Origin: a virus
Reading direction: 5' to 3' (one strand)
DNA length: 64,000 nt
Virus record (IMG/VR): IMGVR_UViG_3300034198_009439
Location: 37,736 to 101,735 of that record
Under the pieces are notes generated by a model. The model was not told where the DNA came from and did not search any database. It was given only the letters and a program-made list of their open reading frames with translations. Below, one piece after another: positions 24,431-32,814 of the stretch. Both the position numbers and the translations under genes were made by a program. Numbering within the stretch: the stretch's first letter is position 1; each line of letters opens with the position of its first letter.

Positions 24431-26904
24431 GATTAAAAGAATTTATCAATAAACATCATGTAACGGAAGACTCATTGAATGAGTTTTCTATCAATCGCGG
24501 AGATGGAGACGATGACGATGATAATAATCGAGGCCCGGGATTAACTCGTCAAGAATTTAAGAATGCTCTAAAACTTGCTCTAGGGTATGATATGAATGGA
24601 GTAAATGTGTCTACTTTTGAAGGCGGCATGCTCAGAGTTGAGGTAAATGGTGAACGACGAATAGTTCCATGTAATAAATTAGGCGTCAAGGATGCTGCTA
24701 ATTTTATAAAAAGAATAAAAAACCAAGGTGTGACAGAAGGCTCATTGAATGAATTAGCACCAAGTTCAGGTGGTCGCGATGATATACTAAAAACTTTGGC
24801 CGCACAATGGCTTCATGGTGATATAGCCAGTGGTGATTTGAGTAGTGATACTCAATCACAAGAACAAGTCGAGCGCAGATTAGAAAAAGGTATTGTCTGT
24901 CCAGATGGTGCGAAGCGTAAACTTTATATTGACTACAGTGATGATTATGAGGGTGTTGTAATTTACAGTGACGATGATTGGAGTATTACTTATAAGCAGG
25001 ATGACTTGAGTGAATCTAAACAAGGTGTGTCGGAAAACGGCGTTAAGGCTGATATAGAAGAATACTCTTTAAAAGAAATAGATTATTCTTCTGAATTAGA
25101 TTCTACAAATTTTTCGCACAGCAAAGTTATAAAACTTGGAGTAGTTGATGGTCAAATAGACGGGCATGATGTTATGAAAGCATCGTCTGGTGATCAAACA
25201 GTATATTTTTTACTATCTAATGATAGTAAAGTATCAGCCTTTTTAGGTTTTAAAAATGGATACTTGAAGAACATTAAAAACTTTAGTGGTGCTTCTGGAT
25301 TAATCAGTGCGTTGGTGGGTTATGTGGTTCATATTAAAAAAGAAAAGATAAAAATATCTCCAGATGAGCCTATGACTGAATCTGGCATCAAATGGTTATC
25401 TAAGCTAATTAAACAGCCACGTGGATTAACTATAACAAATCAGCGCGGTGAGTCAGTTGATGCAGAAGCGTTAAAACAAGAATGGTCAAACGCAAAAAAC
25501 ACTGGAGCTGCGGGCACTACTGGTATTACTATTAACGAAAATTTTTCGTTTGGTAATAAAATAAGACTTAACGAAGAGTCAAGAAAACAAGACTCTATAC
25601 TTATGCCACATAATTTTTACATAAGTCGGAAAGAGGTGGCGGAAGACTCATTGAATGAGTTCGCCACTAGCGGCGACGATGACAATAGACCACAGCGTCC
25701 GATGTTATTAGCAGATGTTGCCAAAATAATCAAGGCAAAATTAGGTCCAGGTTGGACTATGGAACATGTTGGTAGAACTGAACAGCCAGGATACAAATTC
25801 ATTCCAACAGATAAGACAAAACACGGAATGGCTAAGATTTGGTGCTTAGTAGATTGGGATAAGGTGGGTGAATATCCAACTTACAATACAATACTGTATT
25901 CATTCCAGAATGAAAATGGTAGACTGATGGCTCATGGTCGACACACAGAACGAGCAAAATCTAAAACCGTTTCCAACGCATTAGTGACAGCGCAAACACT
26001 ACTTGGAAATACTGATGGAGCATTAAAAGATTCGGTGACAGAAGACACAGTTGACGAAATGACACTCAAAACCTATAAGACTATGGGTGACTTTAGTAAG
26101 CCAGGACCATTCAAAGACCCAGATTACAAATTAGTCACACATCCAGTTCACATACAGAAGGTAACAGATTTCTTTCAACGCGTTCCACACGATTTTCGTT
26201 TCTTCATGAGCAATCTTCCCGGTATGAGAAAGTATCAAGAAAGTGGCGAGAAAACTCCGCAAGAAATACAACAAATGTTTGGCGAAAAAATAGCCAGAGA
26301 AATTCTGCAAGATACTGAAGATGCTATTACTGTTATTTATATTGGAAATTACGGTCAGAATAAGGTAATGATGTCTCCGCATACTATGGCACATCGTGTT
26401 GGTCATGCTATTACTGCCGCTGGTAGATACGAACGTAGCAAAGTAATTCCGGAATGGACTGAATTATACAATCATTTTTTCAATCAACTTAAAAAAATAG
26501 TAGTAGACTGCTATCAACGACCAGAATCTAACAGATATGATTACTTTACCACTAGACAACAAAGTGTCGATATGGAAGCAAAATATATGGCACTAATGTA
26601 TCAGATTGGGACCCTAAAGAGTAGTCGTGAGCGTAATCTAAATAACACATACGAATTCTTGTATGAAATGTTAGCGCAATATATTAGAACAGGCAAAGTA
26701 ACTCTAAATCCATTGCCAATCAGCGCTGGTTACGGTCGTCTAGTTGGTTGGAAGACAAAATCATTTCAAAAGTATATACGCATAAATTCCGAATGTAGTG
26801 ATGAGCTTTATCGCACTGAAGTTACACAACGATTAGCAAGAGATATGGGAATATTATTCGGGCAAGTATTAGGTGGTTGTGTTGGTAAAATATTTGTGAT
26901 GTAA
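24427..26904 (+). CDS. Large multi-module internal-protein candidate with five processing-type linkers
   Basis: 825 residues, ATGA overlap with the previous gene. The N-terminus MRLKEFINKHHVTEDSLNEF matches the shared leader and already contains a linker motif. Further linkers are NQGVTEGSLNE (24721), KQGVSENG (25018), KEVAEDSLNE (25630) and DSVTEDTVDE (26029). Modules in order: an acidic small domain (~20-95), a domain with DDYEGVVIYSDDDW (~105-195), the ~175-residue module shared with two other genes (~215-400), a small alpha/beta domain (~415-530), and a C-terminal domain of about 285 residues. The last contains SPHTMAHRVGHAI and YEFLYEMLAQYI, which could be a degenerate His/Glu metal site. 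No enzyme can be named with confidence. Confidence 0.6.
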   Translation: MRLKEFINKHHVTEDSLNEFSINRGDGDDDDDNNRGPGLTRQEFKNALKLALGYDMNGVNVSTFEGGMLRVEVNGERRIVPCNKLGVKDAANFIKRIKNQGVTEGSLNELAPSSGGRDDILKTLAAQWLHGDIASGDLSSDTQSQEQVERRLEKGIVCPDGAKRKLYIDYSDDYEGVVIYSDDDWSITYKQDDLSESKQGVSENGVKADIEEYSLKEIDYSSELDSTNFSHSKVIKLGVVDGQIDGHDVMKASSGDQTVYFLLSNDSKVSAFLGFKNGYLKNIKNFSGASGLISALVGYVVHIKKEKIKISPDEPMTESGIKWLSKLIKQPRGLTITNQRGESVDAEALKQEWSNAKNTGAAGTTGITINENFSFGNKIRLNEESRKQDSILMPHNFYISRKEVAEDSLNEFATSGDDDNRPQRPMLLADVAKIIKAKLGPGWTMEHVGRTEQPGYKFIPTDKTKHGMAKIWCLVDWDKVGEYPTYNTILYSFQNENGRLMAHGRHTERAKSKTVSNALVTAQTLLGNTDGALKDSVTEDTVDEMTLKTYKTMGDFSKPGPFKDPDYKLVTHPVHIQKVTDFFQRVPHDFRFFMSNLPGMRKYQESGEKTPQEIQQMFGEKIAREILQDTEDAITVIYIGNYGQNKVMMSPHTMAHRVGHAITAAGRYERSKVIPEWTELYNHFFNQLKKIVVDCYQRPESNRYDYFTTRQQSVDMEAKYMALMYQIGTLKSSRERNLNNTYEFLYEMLAQYIRTGKVTLNPLPISAGYGRLVGWKTKSFQKYIRINSECSDELYRTEVTQRLARDMGILFGQVLGGCVGKIFVM

Positions 26905-26923
26905 CTCAATCACGCTTTATAGA

Positions 26924-26930
26924 CTAAATA
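26924..26930 (+). promoter_or_regulatory. T4-type late promoter motif CTAAATA
   Basis: CTAAATA lies exactly 6 nt before the ATG at 26937, with CATATT between. The same arrangement, TAAATACATATTATG, occurs before the gene at 41535. No ribosome binding site fits between motif and ATG. Confidence 0.5.
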
Positions 26931-26936
26931 CATATT

Positions 26937-29474
26937 ATGAGTTTAAATTTTGACGATCAATTATCTATAACTGAAGCAGAAATGTCCCCCAGTGCATTTA
27001 GCGGAGCATTACAGCAGGGTGAAGTTGATCGCGTGCTTGTTGGGTTTGAATTTGAATTCTGCATGCCTAAGAGCAAAATTAAAGAACTCACTGCGTCTAC
27101 AACTACTACCACTACTTCAACTGAAGAAGAAATATTTCAACAATTACGACGAACAAATTTGTTACACTATACTCCATACGGCAGTATTAATCTAGCTAAT
27201 TTTAATAAATGTTTTAAAGTAAAGCCTGGATTTAAATATCCTACTCTTGGTATGGGATTGCGTGGCTATATAGATGCCACGATTGATAAGTGTATTAAAA
27301 TATTCTATGAAATTCCGGAAGAAGAGCGAGCTAGAATTTCTAAAGTGGCTCTTAAGAAATTACGAGAACAGGGCGCAGCACAAATGCTTAATGTAGGTAC
27401 TTTTTGTGTTATTAGCGCGGCAAAATTATTAAGATATAAAACAGATCAGATAGCTTATCTAAGATATTTTTGCCAGGAAGCATCGCGAGAGCGTACTATC
27501 CCCATGCAATGGAGTAACTCTAAGTATAAAAAAATTATAGATTTAATTTATGGTCGTTTAATAACTTATAAATTTTTATTATATTTTATTACTGGAGCAT
27601 CTCAAGAAAGAATCGTACAAAATCCACAAGATTATTTAGATATAGTATCAATTGACGCTGCCAACAACATCTTATCTGTCAGTGAGCGTGCTACTGGTAG
27701 TTCATATATGGATTATGCTAAAGCTGTTTCAAAACTATGTCAGAGTTATGTTAAAAAGACGCCAATAATATTCATTCGTCGTCATGAAAGACCAAAAAAT
27801 CTAGTAGATTGGTATATTGAGCCTGATGGTAGTGTTATACCCACTGATTCTGAACAGGGAGGAGAATTAGTTAGTCCGCCGTTTAGGCCTGCTGTTGCCA
27901 TGGATATGTTAAAACAGTTTTACGCCATGTCTGTAGAGGGACAATTTAATGTAAGCAAAGCTAGAAAAACTGGACTACATATAAATGTCAGCATACCTAA
28001 GAAAATTGATTTGTTAAAGTTGGCAATATTTACAGCCGATGATCGTATTTTGACTCAATTTGATAGACAGAATTATGACTACGCTGTCAATGTAATGAAC
28101 AGTTTAAAACAATCTTTATCTAGTAATACTAAATTAAAAAACGACGCTAGAGTTGATAGTGATAAGGTATTGTCACGGATTGAATCTATTGCCAAAGGAA
28201 TAATGAAAGATCACACTGCCAGTATCAGTTCTGAAAACAAAAACTATATTAGTTTTCGCAGCGTTGGATTTGATTATTTAAGCCCCGGGCAGTTTAAACA
28301 TGTTGTAGATGCTGTTGGACGATTTGTTCGCGCTATAATTATTGCCAGCGACCCAGACGCATATCGTTCTGAGTATCTAAAGAAATTACAAGACTTGCTT
28401 GAAACTAATATACCAAAAAAAGAAAATCTGACAACTTCAGAATTAATAAATCTGTATCGTAATATAAAACAAAATGGTATACCAGCAATCAAAACAATAG
28501 CATATCTTACTAAAAATAATAAAAAAGCAGCAAATAAAATAGATTATTTTGGAAGCATGCTTCTTCATCTTTCTGGTTTAACCCAGCGATCTTATAAACC
28601 TAAAGAAATAATTAATACTCCAGTAAGAAATGCCACTGACGAAGAAAAGAACTTATTAACGACTACTATTACCGCCAGCAATAAACCGGCAAACATCAAT
28701 GCCACTGTTGATAAAATTAATGATCCAGTCGCAACTATAAAAACTGTAACGCTAACTGCTTCAAAAAACCCAGAAATATTAATCAAAATTATTAATATGG
28801 CTGATTCAGTAGTTAAATTACAACAAACAATGACAATGACTTACTACACTGGTGTAGAGTATCTAGGATATGGTGGTTGGGGATTAGTACAACCAACTAG
28901 AATACCCATAACAGATGATCCAGCAACTACCGATATATTAAAATACTTGAAGAGACAAATAGAAAAATCAAAAGAAACGACAAAAAAACTTAATTTACCA
29001 GAAATGATTCAAGAAGAATTAGATGTAAATAAGATTTATTACTTTGCGTATGGTATGTTGACCGACGAGAGCAAAATGAAACACTTGAACGCCAAGAAAA
29101 TAGGCAGAGCAGTACTATCTGATTTTAAATTGGAATTATTACAGCATGCTAATATCGTCAAAGAATCTGGATCAAAAGTTGTGGGTGTACTTTGGGAAAT
29201 AGATAAAGACGCACAAGATGTCTTGGATCAGATTGAGGGTTATCCAGTATATTACAATAGAATAGTAGCATCAGTAAAAACAGATACTGATGTGGTAGAT
29301 GCCGAAGTTTATATTATGACCGATCAATCTCGCAAACATTCATATGAACACGGATATCCTACTCAGAGATACGTAGATGACATAGTTCGTGGATATCGTG
29401 CCGCACGAATTAATATAAATCAGCTAATCACTGCTCTAAATGAATTAAACAGTAGACTTGACGATGAAAAGTAA
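26937..29474 (+). CDS. Amidoligase fused to a gamma-glutamylcyclotransferase-like domain
   Basis: 845 residues. The N-terminal two thirds carry the amidoligase_2 (ATP-grasp/glutamine-synthetase-like) motifs: VGFEFEF at ~35-41, WYIEPDGSVIP and GGELVSPPF near 300-325, and TGLHINVSI near 345. From about residue 699 the sequence KIYYFAYGMLTDES opens a GGCT-like domain, with VVGVLWEIDKDAQDVLDQIEG as the usual second block and a conserved acid in the loop. In the literature these two families are linked in peptide amide-bond formation and cleavage, so the pair may add and remove amino acids from a protein or peptidoglycan peptide. The N-terminus SITEAEMSP is a possible processing site. A second amidoligase is at 43930. 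Substrate unknown. Confidence 0.75.
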   Translation: MSLNFDDQLSITEAEMSPSAFSGALQQGEVDRVLVGFEFEFCMPKSKIKELTASTTTTTTSTEEEIFQQLRRTNLLHYTPYGSINLANFNKCFKVKPGFKYPTLGMGLRGYIDATIDKCIKIFYEIPEEERARISKVALKKLREQGAAQMLNVGTFCVISAAKLLRYKTDQIAYLRYFCQEASRERTIPMQWSNSKYKKIIDLIYGRLITYKFLLYFITGASQERIVQNPQDYLDIVSIDAANNILSVSERATGSSYMDYAKAVSKLCQSYVKKTPIIFIRRHERPKNLVDWYIEPDGSVIPTDSEQGGELVSPPFRPAVAMDMLKQFYAMSVEGQFNVSKARKTGLHINVSIPKKIDLLKLAIFTADDRILTQFDRQNYDYAVNVMNSLKQSLSSNTKLKNDARVDSDKVLSRIESIAKGIMKDHTASISSENKNYISFRSVGFDYLSPGQFKHVVDAVGRFVRAIIIASDPDAYRSEYLKKLQDLLETNIPKKENLTTSELINLYRNIKQNGIPAIKTIAYLTKNNKKAANKIDYFGSMLLHLSGLTQRSYKPKEIINTPVRNATDEEKNLLTTTITASNKPANINATVDKINDPVATIKTVTLTASKNPEILIKIINMADSVVKLQQTMTMTYYTGVEYLGYGGWGLVQPTRIPITDDPATTDILKYLKRQIEKSKETTKKLNLPEMIQEELDVNKIYYFAYGMLTDESKMKHLNAKKIGRAVLSDFKLELLQHANIVKESGSKVVGVLWEIDKDAQDVLDQIEGYPVYYNRIVASVKTDTDVVDAEVYIMTDQSRKHSYEHGYPTQRYVDDIVRGYRAARININQLITALNELNSRLDDEK

Positions 29475-30228
29475 TGAATTTTTATCGGAATCTCAAGCAG
29501 GATTACCCGATGACTTACAAAAAATACTGTCCGAAAAGGGATACCGTTATATAAATGCGGGCGCTGAACATACTGTATGGTTGGGTCCAGATGGATTCGT
29601 ATATAAGATAATGCCTCCCAGATTTATCAAAGAAGAAACCGCAAAAAAATTACAAATGGGCAGTAAACGCCCAGAAGATGTGTATGTGACTAAAGCTCAA
29701 CAATGCTTTATTGATTGGGTTGAATACTGTCAAAATCATCCCAATAATAAATTTCTACCATTCTTTGATGATTGGAAACCATATATACATGAGTTCGTAA
29801 GAGACAATAAAAAGTATTACTACTTCTATATTCAATGTAGAACCGAACGATTATTCCCATTACACGATTGGAAAAAACTTACCTGGGCAGATACTGATTT
29901 AATTACTGGAGAAATTGATTGGGGTCAAGCACTTAGTGAGATAGCATATGATATTGCCTATGGTATGTCAAAACAAGGTTTTATTAAAAGATTGAAGAAT
30001 GGTGCTGCTAGACAGGGAACATATCAAGTCGTTAGTCATATGGGAGATCAGCGAACACTAACACTGTTTTATGATACCATTACTGATTTGATTCGTATTG
30101 CCACTAATAAAGGATACAGACTTGATTTACACAGTGATAACTTTATGTTGGGCAGTGATGGACATATAGTTATTAATGACCCATTCTTTATTAGATACGC
30201 ACCCGAAAACGATATGTATAGCAGTTAA
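29464..30228 (+). CDS. Protein-kinase-like protein
   Basis: 254 residues. I chose the ATG at 29464, inside the end of the amidoligase gene. The N-terminus MKSNEFLSESQAG matches the shared leader. The kinase fold is suggested by INAGAEHTVWLGPDGFVYKI (glycine-loop-like, with Lys48 as the beta-3 lysine), RLDLHSDNFML (Asp221 and Asn226, catalytic loop spacing D-x4-N) and VINDPF (Asp239 in the DFG place). It is shorter than most Ser/Thr kinases but close to phage and aminoglycoside-type kinases. T4-like phages are known to deliver or express enzymes that modify host proteins. Activity inferred; target unknown. Confidence 0.6.
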   Translation: MKSNEFLSESQAGLPDDLQKILSEKGYRYINAGAEHTVWLGPDGFVYKIMPPRFIKEETAKKLQMGSKRPEDVYVTKAQQCFIDWVEYCQNHPNNKFLPFFDDWKPYIHEFVRDNKKYYYFYIQCRTERLFPLHDWKKLTWADTDLITGEIDWGQALSEIAYDIAYGMSKQGFIKRLKNGAARQGTYQVVSHMGDQRTLTLFYDTITDLIRIATNKGYRLDLHSDNFMLGSDGHIVINDPFFIRYAPENDMYSS

Positions 30229-30230
30229 GA

Positions 30231-30237
30231 GTAAATA
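30231..30237 (+). promoter_or_regulatory. Possible late promoter GTAAATA
   Basis: GTAAATACT lies 19 nt before the ATG at 30257 in the short gap after the kinase-like gene. It differs from the consensus at the first base. Confidence 0.3.
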
Positions 30238-30256
30238 CTAATGAAATAATTTAATC

Positions 30257-31696
30257 ATGCGCGCACGAGAAATACTAACAGAAACCGTTGAAGAGCAACA
30301 AAACATTGTAACAATGGCTAAAAACATAATTAAATGGCACTCAGAAAAAATAGGCGATATGTCGTCTCTATTAAAAAATAGAAATAATATATCCTCTCAA
30401 TTATACAATGAATCAGAAGATGATGATATTTCAGACGACGAATTACTTTCAATAATGAATCGTGCTAGGAACAAAGCCAAGAAATCAGGAATTGATGATA
30501 TTGATATCTCAGACGACGAATTACTCGCCATTATGAACAAAAATAAAATGGCGAAGTTTGATTATGATAATTGGTTAAACAGGCCTATACGTCTAATTGA
30601 TGTAGTCGGTTCTGGCCCGTGGACGCCAACTGTTAACGATTGGTTAAGCACAAATCCTACAATAATATTTGCCACAGAAGACAATTCTTCTTTGAAAATT
30701 AGAAAGGACGCATTACAAAAATTTTGGGGATGGTGGGATTCTACGCTTAATCATATTGTTATTAACTGCGCGATGCGGCGACCGGTTTCTTCTTATCTAT
30801 CGACGATTGTTCATGAGCTTCAACACGGGTTGGATTATTATAAGTCTAATTCTCTTGCAGGACAACGCTCTCTTGCAGGACGAGGTGGATCAGCAACACG
30901 AGCCAAACAAGAAAAAGAGGACATCTCAACTATAATAGCGGCATTCAAAAACGCAATAGATAGAATTCCAAGTTCCGGGCTTTACATCAAAGATATTATT
31001 ACTTCAGACTCGTTACAATCAACAATCTTTAAAAATCTTGTAAATGATCCCGAGATTGCTTCTATGAAAATAGAATCGCCAGAGAGTGAATACTCAGATG
31101 AAATGCAGGCGGATCGTTATCTTGATCTTGATATTGATAACAAGTCCGGTACGTATCTAATGTTTTACTGGGTAATTGAAGCGTTGCTAATTGGTTCAAC
31201 TAAAGATTTTCTAACAAAACTAGAAAATACTTTAAATGAATATCGTAATTCATACTATAAACCTAGAGCCGGCTATAGTAACGCAGTAAAACAAGGCTCT
31301 CTTGAATTAGATAAAAACCGCAGCGAATATCTGAGTAAAAATCATGAAATAAATGCCAGAATTTCTCAAGCATTTCACGCTATTATTGAACGTCTAACTC
31401 AACAAAATTTTAAAGGTTATTCAAAAAATAAAAAAACAGCAGAACTACAGCAGAAAGAAATATCCAACGTTGTTAACGCAGTTTATAGTAGTTACCATAT
31501 TAATGGTAGTTTATTTCCGGAACGAATTCGCGAAGAAAGACTTAGACGATTACAAAGAAGACTTCAGCAGTATATATTGGCTCATTTTCCGGAAAATAGT
31601 AACATCATTCCTAAGGCCATCATTCCGCGACGTAATGATGACGTTAGAAAATTACTCTCGCTATTAGGCCCAGAAGGTTTAAAAAATATAAAATAA
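30257..31696 (+). CDS. Zinc metallopeptidase-like protein (HELQH)
   Basis: 479 residues. The leader MRAREILTETVEEQQ matches the shared N-terminal pattern. Residues ~57-96 hold a duplicated acidic segment (ISDDELLSIMN and ISDDELLAIMN). The zincin site is STIVHELQHGLDY, His186-Glu187-x-x-His190. A candidate third ligand is in EYSDEMQADRYLD near residue 283, typical of gluzincin-like glutamates. A short IIF and NHIVINC strand precedes the site as in metallopeptidases. The C-terminal ~180 residues are helical and basic (RRLQRRLQQY). If it is packaged and injected it could act on host envelope or cytoplasmic proteins. Metal site clear, substrate unknown. Confidence 0.65.
   Translation: MRAREILTETVEEQQNIVTMAKNIIKWHSEKIGDMSSLLKNRNNISSQLYNESEDDDISDDELLSIMNRARNKAKKSGIDDIDISDDELLAIMNKNKMAKFDYDNWLNRPIRLIDVVGSGPWTPTVNDWLSTNPTIIFATEDNSSLKIRKDALQKFWGWWDSTLNHIVINCAMRRPVSSYLSTIVHELQHGLDYYKSNSLAGQRSLAGRGGSATRAKQEKEDISTIIAAFKNAIDRIPSSGLYIKDIITSDSLQSTIFKNLVNDPEIASMKIESPESEYSDEMQADRYLDLDIDNKSGTYLMFYWVIEALLIGSTKDFLTKLENTLNEYRNSYYKPRAGYSNAVKQGSLELDKNRSEYLSKNHEINARISQAFHAIIERLTQQNFKGYSKNKKTAELQQKEISNVVNAVYSSYHINGSLFPERIREERLRRLQRRLQQYILAHFPENSNIIPKAIIPRRNDDVRKLLSLLGPEGLKNIK
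30428..30543 (+). repeat. Two direct repeats encoding ISDDELL-type acidic segments
   Basis: ATTTCAGACGACGAATTACT and ATCTCAGACGACGAATTACT recur about 75 nt apart inside the metallopeptidase gene. They encode ISDDELLSIMN and ISDDELLAIMN. Confidence 0.6.
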
Positions 31697-31697
31697 T

Positions 31698-32204
31698 ATG
31701 AAAATATCCGACTTTCGCATACACAGTACTGATAAATTGGACAGCATTCTCGCGAAATGCTGCGAGATGATTTTGACAAAACAACGAGAGGGCTCGGAAT
31801 ATTGGGGAATGGTTGGTGCTTGTGTATTGGACATGGAGAATCGCGCTGTATATGGTGTTAATCACGCTATGGACGATGGTAAACGCAAACACGCAGAACG
31901 AGCGGCAATTGATAATTACCGAGAAAAGTACGGTGACAATTTGGAACACTGTATTATTATCACTACTCTTAGTCCCTGTAGTGAACCATTAGACGAACGC
32001 TGGGGCGATAGTTGTACCGACTTGATAAATGAAATTGGAATACATAAAGTCTATTGCGGATACAAAGATCCAAGTCAAGATCATAGCGAAACTTATCTAC
32101 ACAAACACTTTCATGTCAAGTGTACTCGCAACCAAAAGTTGAACGAACTGTGTAAACGGTTTGCCGACACCTTTTTGAATTCGGATGACACCGATCACAG
32201 TTGA
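31698..32204 (+). CDS. Zinc-dependent nucleoside/nucleotide-type deaminase
   Basis: 168 residues. It begins MKISDFRIHSTDK, again close to the shared leader, and starts 2 nt after the metallopeptidase stop. The deaminase core is KHAERAAI (His65-Ala-Glu67) and SPCSEPLDERWGDSC (Cys94 and Cys106). The usual spacing is Pro-Cys-x-x-Cys, whereas here 11 residues separate the two Cys, as in some divergent deaminase subfamilies. It could act on a pyrimidine nucleotide, a pterin-type base or a nucleic acid. Fold assignment good, substrate unknown. Confidence 0.7.
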   Translation: MKISDFRIHSTDKLDSILAKCCEMILTKQREGSEYWGMVGACVLDMENRAVYGVNHAMDDGKRKHAERAAIDNYREKYGDNLEHCIIITTLSPCSEPLDERWGDSCTDLINEIGIHKVYCGYKDPSQDHSETYLHKHFHVKCTRNQKLNELCKRFADTFLNSDDTDHS

Positions 32205-32219
32205 TCAAGCCAAAATAAG

Positions 32220-32247
32220 TTGACATTTAGCGCAGGTGTAGTAAGAT
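32220..32247 (+). promoter_or_regulatory. Sigma70-like promoter
   Basis: TTGACA at 32220-32225 and TAAGAT at 32242-32247 with a 16-bp spacer, followed by a strong AAGGAG ribosome binding site and the ATG at 32273. The sequence AATAAG precedes the TTGACA here and at two other promoters in the window. Confidence 0.5.
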
Positions 32248-32272
32248 AGATAATCTACTACAAGGAGTAATA

Positions 32273-32554
32273 ATGTCTGATACTGAAAATTTTGATACCC
32301 CAGTTACATTTAGCGGCGACCAAAAGAAGAAGCTAACTCAAATCATTAACGAAGGCTGCCAGGTGTTACACGAGGTTGAGACACTGAATGAAGGGTTGAA
32401 TGAAACCATTAAAGCAATTGCCGAAGAGATGAATATCAAATCATCGGTCTTGAAGAAAGCAATCAAGATCGCTCATCGTGCTGAGTTTCACAAAACACAA
32501 AAAGAACAAGAACTGCTAGAAACCATTCTGACAACTGTTGGAAAAACACTATGA
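32273..32554 (+). CDS. Small helical protein, possibly DsbA-like DNA-binding protein
   Basis: 93 residues, directly upstream of the DNA polymerase operon. The organisation (LTQIINEGCQVLHEVETLNEGLNETIKAIAEEMNIKSSVLKKAIKIAHRA) resembles T4 DsbA, an 89-residue double-stranded DNA-binding protein linked to late transcription. The similarity is in length, helix pattern and the ...LNE...I..IA.E motif, not in clear sequence identity. It overlaps the next gene as ATGA. Confidence 0.5.
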   Translation: MSDTENFDTPVTFSGDQKKKLTQIINEGCQVLHEVETLNEGLNETIKAIAEEMNIKSSVLKKAIKIAHRAEFHKTQKEQELLETILTTVGKTL

Positions 32555-32814
32555 GTGATTCAATGTCTGCTCATCGCGACGATCTTCGTGAGTGGAATGA
32601 ATTTTGTGAAAAAACTAAAATTCCACTTAGTTGGAGAGTCTATAGTCCGGACTCAATGTGGGCAAGAAGATTTCATAATGAACGTGGGTTAGTGGGACGA
32701 GAATTAATGTTGGCTGTAAAGCAAGAACTAGAAACTATAGCTCTTAAACAGAAACACGCCACTCAGCAACAAGAGCTTAAGCAGTTAATTGAATTGGAAA
32801 AGAAGTATCAATGA
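32551..32814 (+). CDS. Hypothetical small charged protein
   Basis: 87 residues, translationally coupled to both neighbours by ATGA overlaps. The C-terminal half is a long charged helix (LKQKHATQQQELKQLIELEKK) that could form a coiled coil. Its position just before DNA polymerase suggests a replication-linked role. Family not recognised. Confidence 0.6.
   Translation: MSDSMSAHRDDLREWNEFCEKTKIPLSWRVYSPDSMWARRFHNERGLVGRELMLAVKQELETIALKQKHATQQQELKQLIELEKKYQ

Noticed and set aside
25000-26904. Metallopeptidase site in the C-terminal domain of the 24427 gene (HRVGH with a downstream Glu)
   Set aside because: The pattern is not a canonical HExxH; I mention it as a possibility only and do not call an enzyme.
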